From Arthrobacter pullicola (lineage in GTDB: Bacteria; Actinomycetota; Actinomycetes; Actinomycetales; Micrococcaceae), in NCBI RefSeq assembly GCF_014836875.1, contig NZ_JACSQC010000001.1:372001-436000 (forward strand): DNA of 64,000 nucleotides, in the 5' to 3' direction. The notes below the pieces were generated by a model that saw only the letters and a program-made list of their open reading frames with translations, was not told the origin of the DNA and did no database searches. Every line of letters begins with the position of its first letter. Within the stretch, counting starts at the first letter, position 1. Position numbers and translations under genes: made by a program. This document shows, in pieces, positions 55,553 to 63,580 of the stretch.

Positions 55553-57148
55553 GTGCCTGCGGTACAGGAACGGCCCGTGCTCGCGCGGGCTGGACAACGT
55601 GAATGGCTGGGACTGGCGGTCCTGATGCTCGCCGTCCTGCTGGTGTCGGTGGATAACACCGTGCTGAGCTTCGCCGTGCCTTCACTGTCCCGGGCACTGG
55701 CTCCCTCCGGCACGGAACTGCTGTGGATCATTGACATCTATGCGCTGATCCTGGCCGGCCTGCTGGTTCCCATGGGCAGCCTCGGCGACAGGTTCGGCCG
55801 GCGGAAACTGCTGATGATCGGCACTGCCGGCTTCGGCCTGGTCTCCGTTGCCGCCGCCTTTGCTCCCACGGCAGGCGCCCTGATCGGCGCCCGGGCGCTG
55901 CTCGGCTTCTTCGGCGCCATGCTGATGCCCGCCACACTGTCCATCATCCGCAATATGTTCGTGATACCGAGCCAGCGCCGGATCGCGATTGCGGTCTGGG
56001 CGGCCGGGTTCTCCGGCGGCGCGGCCCTGGGCCCGATCGTCGGCGGCACCCTGCTGGAACACTTCTGGTGGGGGTCGGTCTTCCTGCTGGCCGTGCCGGT
56101 GCTTATCCCGCTGCTGGTCTTCGGTCCGCGCCTGCTGCCGGAATCCCGGGACCCGAAGCCGGGCAAGATCGACCCGATCAGCATCGGGCTGATCATGGCC
56201 GCCATGTTCCCGCTGGTCTACGGCATCAAGACGGTGTCCACCCACGGCGTTGGCTTCGACTCCCTGGCACCAATGGCCGTGGCACTGGTCTTCGGAGCCG
56301 CCTTCGTCCGCCGCCAGCTGCGCCGTGATGAGCCCATGCTCGACGTCCGGCTGTTCCGCAACCCGGTGTTCAGCGGCTCCATCTCCGCCAATCTGCTCAG
56401 CGTCTTCGCGCAGGTGGGGTTCATCTTCTTCTTCTCCCAGCATCTGCAGCTGGTCCTGGGGCAGGCACCGCGGGAAGCCGGCGTCATGATGCTGCCCGGC
56501 CTGATGCTCACCATTGTTGCCGGCCTGGCCGTGGTGAAGGTGGTGCGCCGGGTGCGTCCCGCCTACGCCGTGGCAGGCGGACTGCTCTTCAGTGCCGTCG
56601 GGTACACCGTGGTGCTGCTCACCGGCCACCACGAAAGCCCGCTCGGCCTGATCATCGCCTTCATGATCCTGGGTATCGGCGTCGGCTCGGCGGAGACCAT
56701 CTCCAACGACCTCATCCTCGCCAGCGTCCCGTCCGAGAAGGCGGGAGCGGCGTCGGCCATCTCCGAAACCGCGTACGAAGTGGGCGCCGTGCTGGGCACC
56801 GCCGTGCTGGGAAGCATCCTGACGGCGGGCTACCGCAACGGCGTTGTCCTGCCCGAGGGCATGGATCCTGCCGCGGCCGCCGCGGCATCGGAAACCCTGG
56901 GCGGTGCAGTGGAAGCCGCAAACACCCTGCCCGGCCCGCAGGCTGCGGACCTGCTGGCATCGGCCCAGGCAGCGTTCGACTCCGGCGTGGTCGCGACGTC
57001 GGCCATCGGTATCGCGCTGATGGTCGCCGCGGCTGCCGGTGCCCTGGTCGCACTGCGCCGCGTAGCACCGGACAGCGGTGAGCCGGTTGGGGAAGTGCAG
57101 CCCGCAGCTGACCAGCCCGCGCCGGCGGCCGCCGGCAACAAGGCCTAA
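55553..57148 (+). CDS. DHA2-type MFS drug exporter (EmrB/QacA-like)
   Basis: The 531-residue protein has about 14 helices. Marks are MLAVLLVSVDNTVLSFAVPS (motif D1 of DHA2 proteins), GSLGDRFGRRKLLMIG (motif A) and IRNMFVIPSQRRIAIAVWAA, followed by the motif C-like GGAALGPIVGGTLLEHFWWG. GTG at 55553 has AAGGAGG upstream; the long open frame before it is noncoding. The Ala/Pro-rich C-terminal tail is soluble. Its stop overlaps the convergent UspA gene by 4 bases. Confidence 0.92.
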   Translation: MPAVQERPVLARAGQREWLGLAVLMLAVLLVSVDNTVLSFAVPSLSRALAPSGTELLWIIDIYALILAGLLVPMGSLGDRFGRRKLLMIGTAGFGLVSVAAAFAPTAGALIGARALLGFFGAMLMPATLSIIRNMFVIPSQRRIAIAVWAAGFSGGAALGPIVGGTLLEHFWWGSVFLLAVPVLIPLLVFGPRLLPESRDPKPGKIDPISIGLIMAAMFPLVYGIKTVSTHGVGFDSLAPMAVALVFGAAFVRRQLRRDEPMLDVRLFRNPVFSGSISANLLSVFAQVGFIFFFSQHLQLVLGQAPREAGVMMLPGLMLTIVAGLAVVKVVRRVRPAYAVAGGLLFSAVGYTVVLLTGHHESPLGLIIAFMILGIGVGSAETISNDLILASVPSEKAGAASAISETAYEVGAVLGTAVLGSILTAGYRNGVVLPEGMDPAAAAAASETLGGAVEAANTLPGPQAADLLASAQAAFDSGVVATSAIGIALMVAAAAGALVALRRVAPDSGEPVGEVQPAADQPAPAAAGNKA

Positions 57149-57621
57149 CCGCCAGAGACCGGAACCCCGGTGAGGAGGCTGGAGTCTGATTCACCGGGGT
57201 GCACGATCAGTACCGGGCAGTGGGCGTGCGCAGCCGCGGCGGAGCTGACCGAGCCGAGCAGCAGCCCTTTGAAGCCTCCGCGGCCCCGGCTGCCCACCAC
57301 CAGCAGCTCCGCACCCCTGCTCGCCTCCACCAGGACGTGGACCGGCTGGCCGGCTACGGCCGTTTTTGTGAGCCCTGCCGGGAATTCCTCCCCGAAAGCC
57401 GCCGTCAGGGTGTCATCCAGCGCAGATTCGGCTTCGACCCGCGGGGTCCACTCCGTGGAAGCAACGGGAACCGCCAGGGCAACCGGATAGGACCACACGG
57501 ACACGGCCTGAAGGTGGCACTGCAGCAAATCTCCGAGCCGGCGCGCGGTCCGCAGCGCCACCAGTGAGAGCGCCGACCCGTCCACTCCAACCACGATCCG
57601 GCCGCCGGGGTTCGTCTTCAT
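57145..57621 (-). CDS. Universal stress protein (UspA family)
   Basis: The 158-residue single-domain protein has the ATP-binding pattern VVGVDGSALSLVALRTA near the start and ELLVVGSRGRGGFKGLLLGS with SVSSAAAAHAHCPVLIVHP at the end. It should bind ATP. It is convergent with, and overlaps by 4 bases, the exporter gene. AAGAAGAA lies upstream of the ATG. Confidence 0.9.
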   Translation of the reverse strand: MKTNPGGRIVVGVDGSALSLVALRTARRLGDLLQCHLQAVSVWSYPVALAVPVASTEWTPRVEAESALDDTLTAAFGEEFPAGLTKTAVAGQPVHVLVEASRGAELLVVGSRGRGGFKGLLLGSVSSAAAAHAHCPVLIVHPGESDSSLLTGVPVSGG

Positions 57622-57965
57622 CTGTTCTTCTTCCTGTCTGTCGGGAGCCTCTTTAGGGGCGTGGGAGTCGAAACGTCTGCCCAGTCTGCCCTGCCGCCGC
57701 CCGTCCCACTAGGCCTGCTGTGGGTTGTCCGGGCGGTGGATGGCCGACGGCGGCTTGCCGCGGGTGCCGCGGCGGCTTGCCGCGGGGGGCGGCCTGCGGG
57801 GTCGGCCTGCCCCGGGGGCGACTTGCCGCGGGGGCCGCGGCGGCTTGCCGCGGGCGCGGCCTGCGGGCTGCCTCGACGGTATGCGGCCCGCCGAACGGCG
57901 GCTGGGCCTGGTGGGACAGGCGTAACGGATTCTCCGGTCCCGGTGCCGGTCCGTAGGATCAGGAC
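57622..57965. repeat. GC-rich noncoding gap with an approximate 68-base tandem duplication
   Basis: The motif CTTGCCGCGGG starts at 57754, 57776, 57822 and 57844. The spacing (22, 46, 22) shows a duplicated block of about 68 bases (about 57749-57816 and 57817-57875). The gap separates divergent uspA and the Bcr/CflA-like gene. The ORFs that cover it differ in frame between copies and are not convincing. Confidence 0.6.
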
Positions 57966-59168
57966 GTGCCTCCCACCACCTCCCCGCGAGCTAGTAACGC
58001 TCCCTTGGGCACCGGCCTGCTGCTGGTGCTGGCGTTCCTCGCCGCCACCGGTCCGTTCACCACGGACCTGTATCTGCCGTCCTTTCCGGAGATTGCCGGT
58101 GACCTGGGGTCTTCCGCGTCCGGCGTACAGCTCACCCTGACCGCTTTCCTGATCGGGATGGCGGCCGGGCAGCTGGCCTTCGGGCCGATCTCCGACCGCT
58201 ACGGCAGGTTCCGTCCGCTGATGCTGGGCTCCGGTGCCTTCGTCCTTGCCTCAGTGGTGTGTGCAACCGCGCCGAACCTGGAGGTCCTGATCGGAGCGCG
58301 GTTTGTGCAGGGGCTGTGCGCTGCCGCCGGGCCGGTGATCGCCCGGGCCGTTGCCTCCGACCTGACCTCCGGAGCCGCCGCTGCCCGGACCTTTAGCCTG
58401 CTGATGACCATAGGCGGAGTCGCCCCCGTGCTGGCCCCCGCGCTGGGCGGTGTGCTCACTGGACTCTGGGGCTGGCGCGGTGTGCTGTGGACGCTGGCCG
58501 GCATCGCCGCGCTGATGTTCGCCTGCGCCGCTGCGGTGGTGCGGGAAACCCTTCCGGTGGAAAAACGCACGCCGGGACCGGCCTTTAAGGGGCTGGGGCT
58601 GGTGATCCGCCGCCGGCGCTTCCTGGGGTATGTGCTGCTCTTCGCCAGTTCCTTCGGTGTACTGATGGGCTACATCTCGGCGTCGCCTTTTATCTACCAG
58701 AGCCTCATGGGCCTTTCCCCGCAGGTCTATGGCCTGATGTTCGGCCTCAACGCCGCCGGCATGGTGGGTGCGGGGTTCATTGCAGCCCGGCTGGCACGCC
58801 GCGTTCCGGCCCGCCGGATGGTGGTTCGGGCTGTGGTGGTCCTGATCGGGGTGTCGGCGGCCATGCTGGTGCTTGTCCTGGCCGGCGTGGCGCCGCTGCT
58901 GCTCGCCGTTCCGCTGTTCTGCACGGTCTGTTCGCTGGGGTTCATCATGGGCAACACCACGGCCCTGGCCCTCGCCGAGGCCGCCGGGTCCACGGGCAGC
59001 GGCTCCGCTGTCCTTGGCGGAGCGCAGTTCCTGATGGGGGCCGCCGTCTCGCCCCTGACCGGTCTCGGCGGTGAGTATTCGGCGCTGCCGCTCGCCCTGG
59101 TGATGCTCGGATCAGCCCTGATCGCCGGCACCGCCGTCCTCCTTACCCGCGAGCGGCGTCCCGCGTAG
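57966..59168 (+). CDS. Bcr/CflA-family multidrug MFS exporter
   Basis: The 400-residue, 12-helix protein has the family start FLAATGPFTTDLYLPSFPEI, motif A as GPISDRYGRFRPLMLG and a motif C-like segment in MTIGGVAPVLAPALGG. Members export drugs, and some export small metabolites such as cysteine. GTG at 57966 follows AGGATCAGGA. It is followed 12 bases on by a 32-residue membrane peptide. Confidence 0.88.
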   Translation: MPPTTSPRASNAPLGTGLLLVLAFLAATGPFTTDLYLPSFPEIAGDLGSSASGVQLTLTAFLIGMAAGQLAFGPISDRYGRFRPLMLGSGAFVLASVVCATAPNLEVLIGARFVQGLCAAAGPVIARAVASDLTSGAAAARTFSLLMTIGGVAPVLAPALGGVLTGLWGWRGVLWTLAGIAALMFACAAAVVRETLPVEKRTPGPAFKGLGLVIRRRRFLGYVLLFASSFGVLMGYISASPFIYQSLMGLSPQVYGLMFGLNAAGMVGAGFIAARLARRVPARRMVVRAVVVLIGVSAAMLVLVLAGVAPLLLAVPLFCTVCSLGFIMGNTTALALAEAAGSTGSGSAVLGGAQFLMGAAVSPLTGLGGEYSALPLALVMLGSALIAGTAVLLTRERRPA

Positions 59169-59180
59169 ACTGGAAAGACC

Positions 59181-59279
59181 ATGCGACACATGAACAAGTA
59201 CCGCACGCCCATTGTCTGGCTCCTCATCATCGGCCTCGTGGGGAGCATCAGCGTCGGCTTCCTGGGCCTCTTCTTCTAG
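59181..59279 (+). CDS. Small single-helix membrane peptide (32 aa)
   Basis: The ORF begins MRHMNKYRTPIVW and continues with a hydrophobic segment (LLIIGLVGSISVGFLGLFF), a basic N-terminus followed by one membrane span. GGAAAG lies 4 bases upstream and the Bcr/CflA stop lies 12 bases before. It may assist the exporter or be an independent membrane microprotein. Confidence 0.55.
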   Translation: MRHMNKYRTPIVWLLIIGLVGSISVGFLGLFF

Positions 59280-59329
59280 CCCGTCAGCAGCCCACCCACG
59301 TTCGTGGCGCGCCGTGCCATAGTGGGGCC

Positions 59330-60349
59330 GTGGAACACATCCGGATCTTCACTGCCGAGCCCATGGCGACACGCGCCCTGGCCGCCGAGATACGTCACGC
59401 GCCTGACGAGTTCGTGAAGTGCCTCCGGCGGCTGACCGGAGCCGCGGGTCTTGATGGTTTTCAATCAGTGCGCTGTGAAGCCTCTGAACAGCTGGACCTG
59501 GAGCTGGCCTTTTCGGACCCGTCGCCCTGCACCGTCGGCATCGAGGCGAAGCTCGACCACGAACTGACGCGGGACCAGATGGATCGGCAGCTTGGCGTAG
59601 TCGATCATCTGGTCCTGCTCCTGACCGCAGAAGAATCCGCCCCGGAATGGGTAGCCGGCCGGGCACGTGTGTACGTCATGACCTGGGCCGATGCCCTGGC
59701 GTGTTTTGAAGACTCACGCCTCACCCTTGAGGACATCAACCTCATCCCGGTACCCAAATCACGGGTGGAGGCACGGTTCCGCGCGCAGAACCTCCGCGAT
59801 CGCTTGCCGGGCTGGCGGGTGGACGTGCAAAGGGGCGGCAGCGGCATGCCCGCGATCGAGATTGAGTCCCAGGCGCTGCCGAACGGCCGGACGCTGCGCG
59901 GCCAGATACAGATAGTGGGACGGGAGATGCCAGAGGCAGGCAGGCCGATCAGAATCGAATACAGCATCGGCGTCTCCGTGGCACCCACGGAGGAGGAGTA
60001 TCCCGATCCGGAAAGTTCCCATGTGGAACCCGGCTGGATTGAGCCCCTGCGGGCTCTGCGCCGCGAGGTGCTCGACGGCGATGAAGAACGCCTGCTGGTG
60101 AGCTTGCGGAAGCCGGGCAATGGCCGATCCGGCCTTGGCGTGCGGAAGCTGCCGTTGGCCCAGCAGCATCTGGCAGATGCGACCTGGCTGGCGAAGGGGT
60201 ACACAGATGGCTGGGCGCTTGGCATCAAATCGAACAAATGGCCGCTTGAGGACCTCGACCGAATAGTTTCGGCGACCGTGGAGATCTTCAGCCGTTGGTA
60301 CGAGGTCGAGCAGAAGCGCCTGGGCGCTGATCTGACCAACGCCTCCTGA
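59330..60349 (+). CDS. PD-(D/E)XK-like hypothetical protein
   Basis: The 339-residue protein is soluble. An Asp at 56 (LDLELAF) followed by a strand with E72-A-K74 (VGIEAKLDHELTRDQMDRQL) fits the PD-(D/E)XK nuclease core, with the Gln in the following helix. The rest (residues about 130-339) has mixed alpha/beta content, including GKxx-less WALGIKSNKW and a GWIEPLRALRREVL helix, and I recognise no domain. GTG at 59330. It stands alone, unlike its metabolic neighbours, and might be a restriction or defence-type protein. Confidence 0.6.
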   Translation: MEHIRIFTAEPMATRALAAEIRHAPDEFVKCLRRLTGAAGLDGFQSVRCEASEQLDLELAFSDPSPCTVGIEAKLDHELTRDQMDRQLGVVDHLVLLLTAEESAPEWVAGRARVYVMTWADALACFEDSRLTLEDINLIPVPKSRVEARFRAQNLRDRLPGWRVDVQRGGSGMPAIEIESQALPNGRTLRGQIQIVGREMPEAGRPIRIEYSIGVSVAPTEEEYPDPESSHVEPGWIEPLRALRREVLDGDEERLLVSLRKPGNGRSGLGVRKLPLAQQHLADATWLAKGYTDGWALGIKSNKWPLEDLDRIVSATVEIFSRWYEVEQKRLGADLTNAS

Positions 60350-60446
60350 GCCGAACCGGAGTGTGCTGCTTTTCGAATCCAGGCATGGACTCCGCTGCTG
60401 CGCCTGCCGCCAGCTTGATCTCGGCCGTTTATTCGCCCTAGGGTAC

Positions 60447-60458
60447 TAAGTATGCTTA
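60447..60458. promoter_or_regulatory. Short palindrome upstream of the YghA-type SDR
   Basis: TAAG and CTTA arms around TATG lie in an AT-rich stretch, 49 bases before the start at 60507. It may overlap a -10 region. Confidence 0.3.
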
Positions 60459-60506
60459 CGAAAGTCGGCATGCCGGAAACATGTACCCGTCGAAAGTGGG
60501 AACTCA

Positions 60507-61415
60507 ATGGCCAACGAACACGCTCATGACCAGTACACCTTCCAGAACCCGGTCACGCGGTATCCATCCATCTCACCGCCCAAGCAGGATCAGCCGGAAC
60601 CGGGTCTCGACGCAGACCTCGAACCCCAAACCGACCGCGGCGAGGATTCCTACCGCGGCACCGGACGCCTCCAGGGGCGCAAGGCGCTGATCACCGGAGC
60701 TGATTCCGGCATTGGCGCGGCAGTGGCCATCGCCTTCGCGAGGGAAGGGGCCGACGTCGCCCTGGCCTACCTCCCGGAGGAAGAGGAAGATGCCGCCCAC
60801 GTTATGGAGGTCATCCGGGAAACCGGACGCACCGCCGTCGGGCTCCCCGGCGACGTGCGGGATGCAGCATATTGCGCGCAGCTGGTGCAGGACGCGGTCG
60901 ACGGACTCGGTGGGCTCGACATCCTGGTGAACAATGCCGGCAAGCAGATCGCGGTGGAGAGTCTTGAGGACCTCAGCGATGAGCAGCTCGATGACACGTT
61001 CAAGACCAACATCTACTCGTTCTTCCGGATCACCAAGGCAGCGCTGCCGCACCTGCCCGCAGGTTCCAGCATCATCAACTCGACGTCGATCCAGGCATAC
61101 AGCCCGTCATCGCACCTGCTGGACTACGCCAGCACCAAGGCTGCGATCAACAACTTCACCAAGGGCCTGTCCCAGCAGCTGGCCCCCAAGGGCATCCGGG
61201 TAAACGCCGTCGCGCCGGGCCCGTTCTGGACCCCGCTGCAGGTTTCCGATGGACAGCCCAAGGATGCCCTGCCGGAGTTCGGCAAGGACACCCCGCTGGG
61301 CCGTGCCGGACAGCCGACCGAGCTCGCACCCGCCTACGTGTTCCTGGCCTCCTCGGAGTCCAGCTATGTGGTGGGTGAAACGCTGAACGTCAACGGCGGA
61401 ATGCCCAGCCCCTAA
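60507..61415 (+). CDS. YghA/YhdG-type short-chain dehydrogenase
   Basis: The 302-residue SDR has a 55-residue N-terminal extension (YTFQNPVTRYPSISPPKQDQ) typical of the YghA/GsiB-neighbour stress SDR group. NAD motif ITGADSGIGAAVA, NNAG, the Ser of INSTSIQ and YASTKAA are present. The role is probably general-stress aldehyde/ketone reduction. GTGGGAACTCA precedes the ATG. A terminator follows. Confidence 0.9.
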   Translation: MANEHAHDQYTFQNPVTRYPSISPPKQDQPEPGLDADLEPQTDRGEDSYRGTGRLQGRKALITGADSGIGAAVAIAFAREGADVALAYLPEEEEDAAHVMEVIRETGRTAVGLPGDVRDAAYCAQLVQDAVDGLGGLDILVNNAGKQIAVESLEDLSDEQLDDTFKTNIYSFFRITKAALPHLPAGSSIINSTSIQAYSPSSHLLDYASTKAAINNFTKGLSQQLAPKGIRVNAVAPGPFWTPLQVSDGQPKDALPEFGKDTPLGRAGQPTELAPAYVFLASSESSYVVGETLNVNGGMPSP

Positions 61416-61431
61416 CCTGCTCATCAGCGCC

Positions 61432-61470
61432 AAGCGGGGCCGCCTCCACTGTGTGGAGGCGGCCCCGCTT
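61432..61470. terminator. Terminator between the convergent SDR and repeat membrane protein genes
   Basis: AAGCGGGGCCGCCTCCA pairs perfectly with TGGAGGCGGCCCCGCTT around a 5-base loop. It can serve both convergent genes. Confidence 0.85.
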
Positions 61471-61492
61471 CGCGTTTGGAGTGCAGTGCCGG

Positions 61493-62662
61493 TTAGGCGG
61501 TTTCCTCCACCGGCGGGAAGTGGGCGCGGTCCACCCGGCGGTGGAACCGCATGCCCGCCAGACCGCCCAGCAGCGCGCCGATCAGGCTCACGGCCACGCT
61601 GGCGAGCACGGCCAGCCAGGTGCCCGCGGAGATGCTGCCCAAATCCTGCGGCAGCGGTGCCACCGAATTCAGCTGGGTGATGCTGCGGATATCGTTGCCG
61701 AAGATCAGCCCCACAATGATGACGACGGCGGCCGCCACCAGGGCCCACAGCCACACGGCGAGCCCCTGCTTCAGGCCGTTGAACCGTGCCATCCGGCCAG
61801 CCACGTACCCGCCGGCGTAGTAGGCGAGCAGCAGGACCGCCAGGGTGATGATTGCGCCAATTAGGCCGGCTGACTGGTTTGCTGCGGCCTGATCCAGTGC
61901 TGCCCCGAGGTCGGTGTCTGTGGAGACGCCGACGGCGGCACCGATGGCTGCCGCCGCGGCGGACAGCAGGACGACCATGCCGGTGGCGGTCAGCCAGCCG
62001 AAGAAGGCGGCGCCGAACTTGAAGCCGCCAAAACGTTCCCGTTCCGCGGCCAGCAGGGCTTCGCGGTTGGGCAGCCCCTGGGCCCGGGGTCCGCGTCCGG
62101 TGCGTGCGCCGTCGTGGTTTCCGTGGCGGTCGTGGCGTTCGGCTGTTGCCGACTCCGGGGTGGTTTGAGTGGTGCGGTAGGCGGCATCGTTGGGGTCGCG
62201 GGTGCCGGTGACCTCGGCGTCGTACTGTCTGGTGTCAGCGGTCCCCAAGGCCTGGGTGTCGTTTCGCCGGTTGTCAGCGGTGCTTATGACTTCGGTGTCG
62301 TGCCGGCGGGTGTCGCCGGTCCCCAGGACTTCGGTGTCGTAGCGCCGGGCGTCGTGGTTGGCGGGGGCCTCGGTGTCGTTCTGAGGGGCGCCGTGGTTGC
62401 CCAGGACTTCGGTGTCGTTTCGCCGGGCGTCGTGGTTCCCGGTGGTATCGGTGTCGTATCGCCGGGTGTCTCCGGTGCCGATGACCTCGGTGTCGGTCTG
62501 AGGGGTGCTGGTGGCACCAGTGGCTCCGCTGGTGTGCAGCGGGCGGGTCACGTCCGGCTCGCTGCTGGTGCCCGGGCTGGTGCTGCTGTCCTCGCGTGCG
62601 GCGAGATCTTCTGCCCGCCGGCGGCGTTCGCCTGCGGCTGTGCTGCCTGAATCCGTACTCAT
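61493..62662 (-). CDS. Membrane protein with N-terminal 13-residue repeats
   Basis: The 389-residue protein has a polar N-terminal half and a C-terminal half with four or five membrane helices (from GAAFFGWLTATGMVVLLSAA). Residues about 57-160 hold eight 13-residue repeats of the type DTEVLGTGDTRRY. The last 160 residues resemble TIGR04086/DUF3792-like membrane domains (YYAGGYVAGRMARFNGLKQG). ATG at 62662. The function is unknown; the repeat region is probably disordered and cytoplasmic. Confidence 0.7.
   Translation of the reverse strand: MSTDSGSTAAGERRRRAEDLAAREDSSTSPGTSSEPDVTRPLHTSGATGATSTPQTDTEVIGTGDTRRYDTDTTGNHDARRNDTEVLGNHGAPQNDTEAPANHDARRYDTEVLGTGDTRRHDTEVISTADNRRNDTQALGTADTRQYDAEVTGTRDPNDAAYRTTQTTPESATAERHDRHGNHDGARTGRGPRAQGLPNREALLAAERERFGGFKFGAAFFGWLTATGMVVLLSAAAAAIGAAVGVSTDTDLGAALDQAAANQSAGLIGAIITLAVLLLAYYAGGYVAGRMARFNGLKQGLAVWLWALVAAAVVIIVGLIFGNDIRSITQLNSVAPLPQDLGSISAGTWLAVLASVAVSLIGALLGGLAGMRFHRRVDRAHFPPVEETA
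62183..62494 (-). repeat. Eight 39-base coding repeats
   Basis: In-frame units of 39 bases encode degenerate 13-residue repeats (DTE/DTD/DTQ...GTGDTRRY or GNHDARRN). They diverge most at the downstream end. Such tracts can change length by slippage or recombination. Confidence 0.75.
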
Positions 62663-62873
62663 CTGCTGCTCCTTGCCGTCGAGTGCTGGCTGACTGAAGA
62701 CGATGACTTCATAAGCAACCTTACTGTATCGGCCGTTTTGGTGGGCGGGTGTTGCGGGGCGGTAGGGGTTATTGGGGGAGCGGGGCGGGCTGCGGTGGGA
62801 GGGGCTGCTGGACTGTGGAGGTGCGGGTGACTGGGGCCAGATGCGGCCTGGGCAGGTGCGGGAGGGGGCGGGT

Positions 62874-63159
62874 GCCCAAGCTTCCCAGTCGGTGTGGCCC
62901 TCGTGGCTGGTGGGGCCCCGTAGGTACCACCGGCAACATTCGGTGGGAAGGCTGGGCAGGGTGGGGGTGGGTTGCCCAAGCTTCCCAGTCGGTGTGGCCC
63001 TCGTGGCTGGTGGGGCCCCATAGGTAACACCGGCAACAGTTGGCGGGAAGGCTGGGCAGGGTGGAGGGGGCGGGTGCCCAAGCTTCCCAGTCGGTGTGGC
63101 CCTCGTGGCTGGTGGGGCCCCGTAGGTAGCACCGGCAACATTCGGTGGGAAGGCTGGGC
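62874..63159. repeat. Three tandem hairpin-bounded units (84 bases each)
   Basis: Units at 62874-62957, 62974-63057 and 63076-63159 are nearly identical. Each starts GCCCAAGCTTCCCA and ends with TGGGAAGGCTGGGC or CGGGAAGGCTGGGC, inverted 14-base arms with two or three mismatches. An inner GGTGG...CCACC dyad is visible in copy 1. Spacers are 16 and 18 bases of G-rich sequence. They are not coding in a consistent frame. Confidence 0.8.
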
Positions 63160-63337
63160 AGCGTGGTCAGCGTTGAAGACACGCGTTCCCACTCTCTGTA
63201 AACTCCCGTGGCTGGTGTGACCTCAACTGTCACTGCAGCAACGAACAGTGGGAACGCGTGTCGTCGCGGTGTTGCTGGTGGGCTGGTTGGCTGGCTGGCT
63301 GGCTCCCGCCCCGAGGCCGCCGGCTCCCAGGTCCACC

Positions 63338-63531
63338 GGACCTCCCGCCCCGCGAATGCCGGTGGACTGGCCGACCGGGCCCCGCCCGCCGCGCCGGACC
63401 TCCCGGCCCCCACGTTCGCCGGATCTTGAGCCTGCCGGACCTCCCGCCCTTGAGCCCGCCGGACCTCCCGGCCCCCCGCCCCAAGCCGCCCCGCGAACCC
63501 CGCCGGACCTCCCGGCCCCCACGTTCGCCGG
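63338..63531. repeat. Low-complexity GGACCTCCCG repeat tract
   Basis: Five copies of GGACCTCCCG start at 63338, 63396, 63437, 63461 and 63505; two of them continue with GCCCCCACGTTCGCCGG. The C-rich tract lies upstream of the DUF456 gene and has no credible ORF. The stretch from 62663 to 63580 otherwise shows nothing but these repeat families. Confidence 0.65.
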
Positions 63532-63580
63532 CCCCCACACCTGCCGGCCCGCCGAACCAGCAGATGAAAGACTGTCCTCC

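Noticed and set aside
57661-58140. 159-codon ORF across the 68-base duplication
   Set aside because: It overlaps the Bcr/CflA start out of frame and consists of Gly/Ala/Arg repeats from the GC-rich tract.
62874-63159. Possible CRISPR array
   Set aside because: The repeats are 84 bases with 16-18-base spacers, only three copies, and no cas gene is near.
62769-63413. His/Pro-rich ORFs over the hairpin-bounded repeats on both strands
   Set aside because: The 16- and 18-base spacers shift frame between units and the translations are repetitive, so they are unlikely to be proteins.
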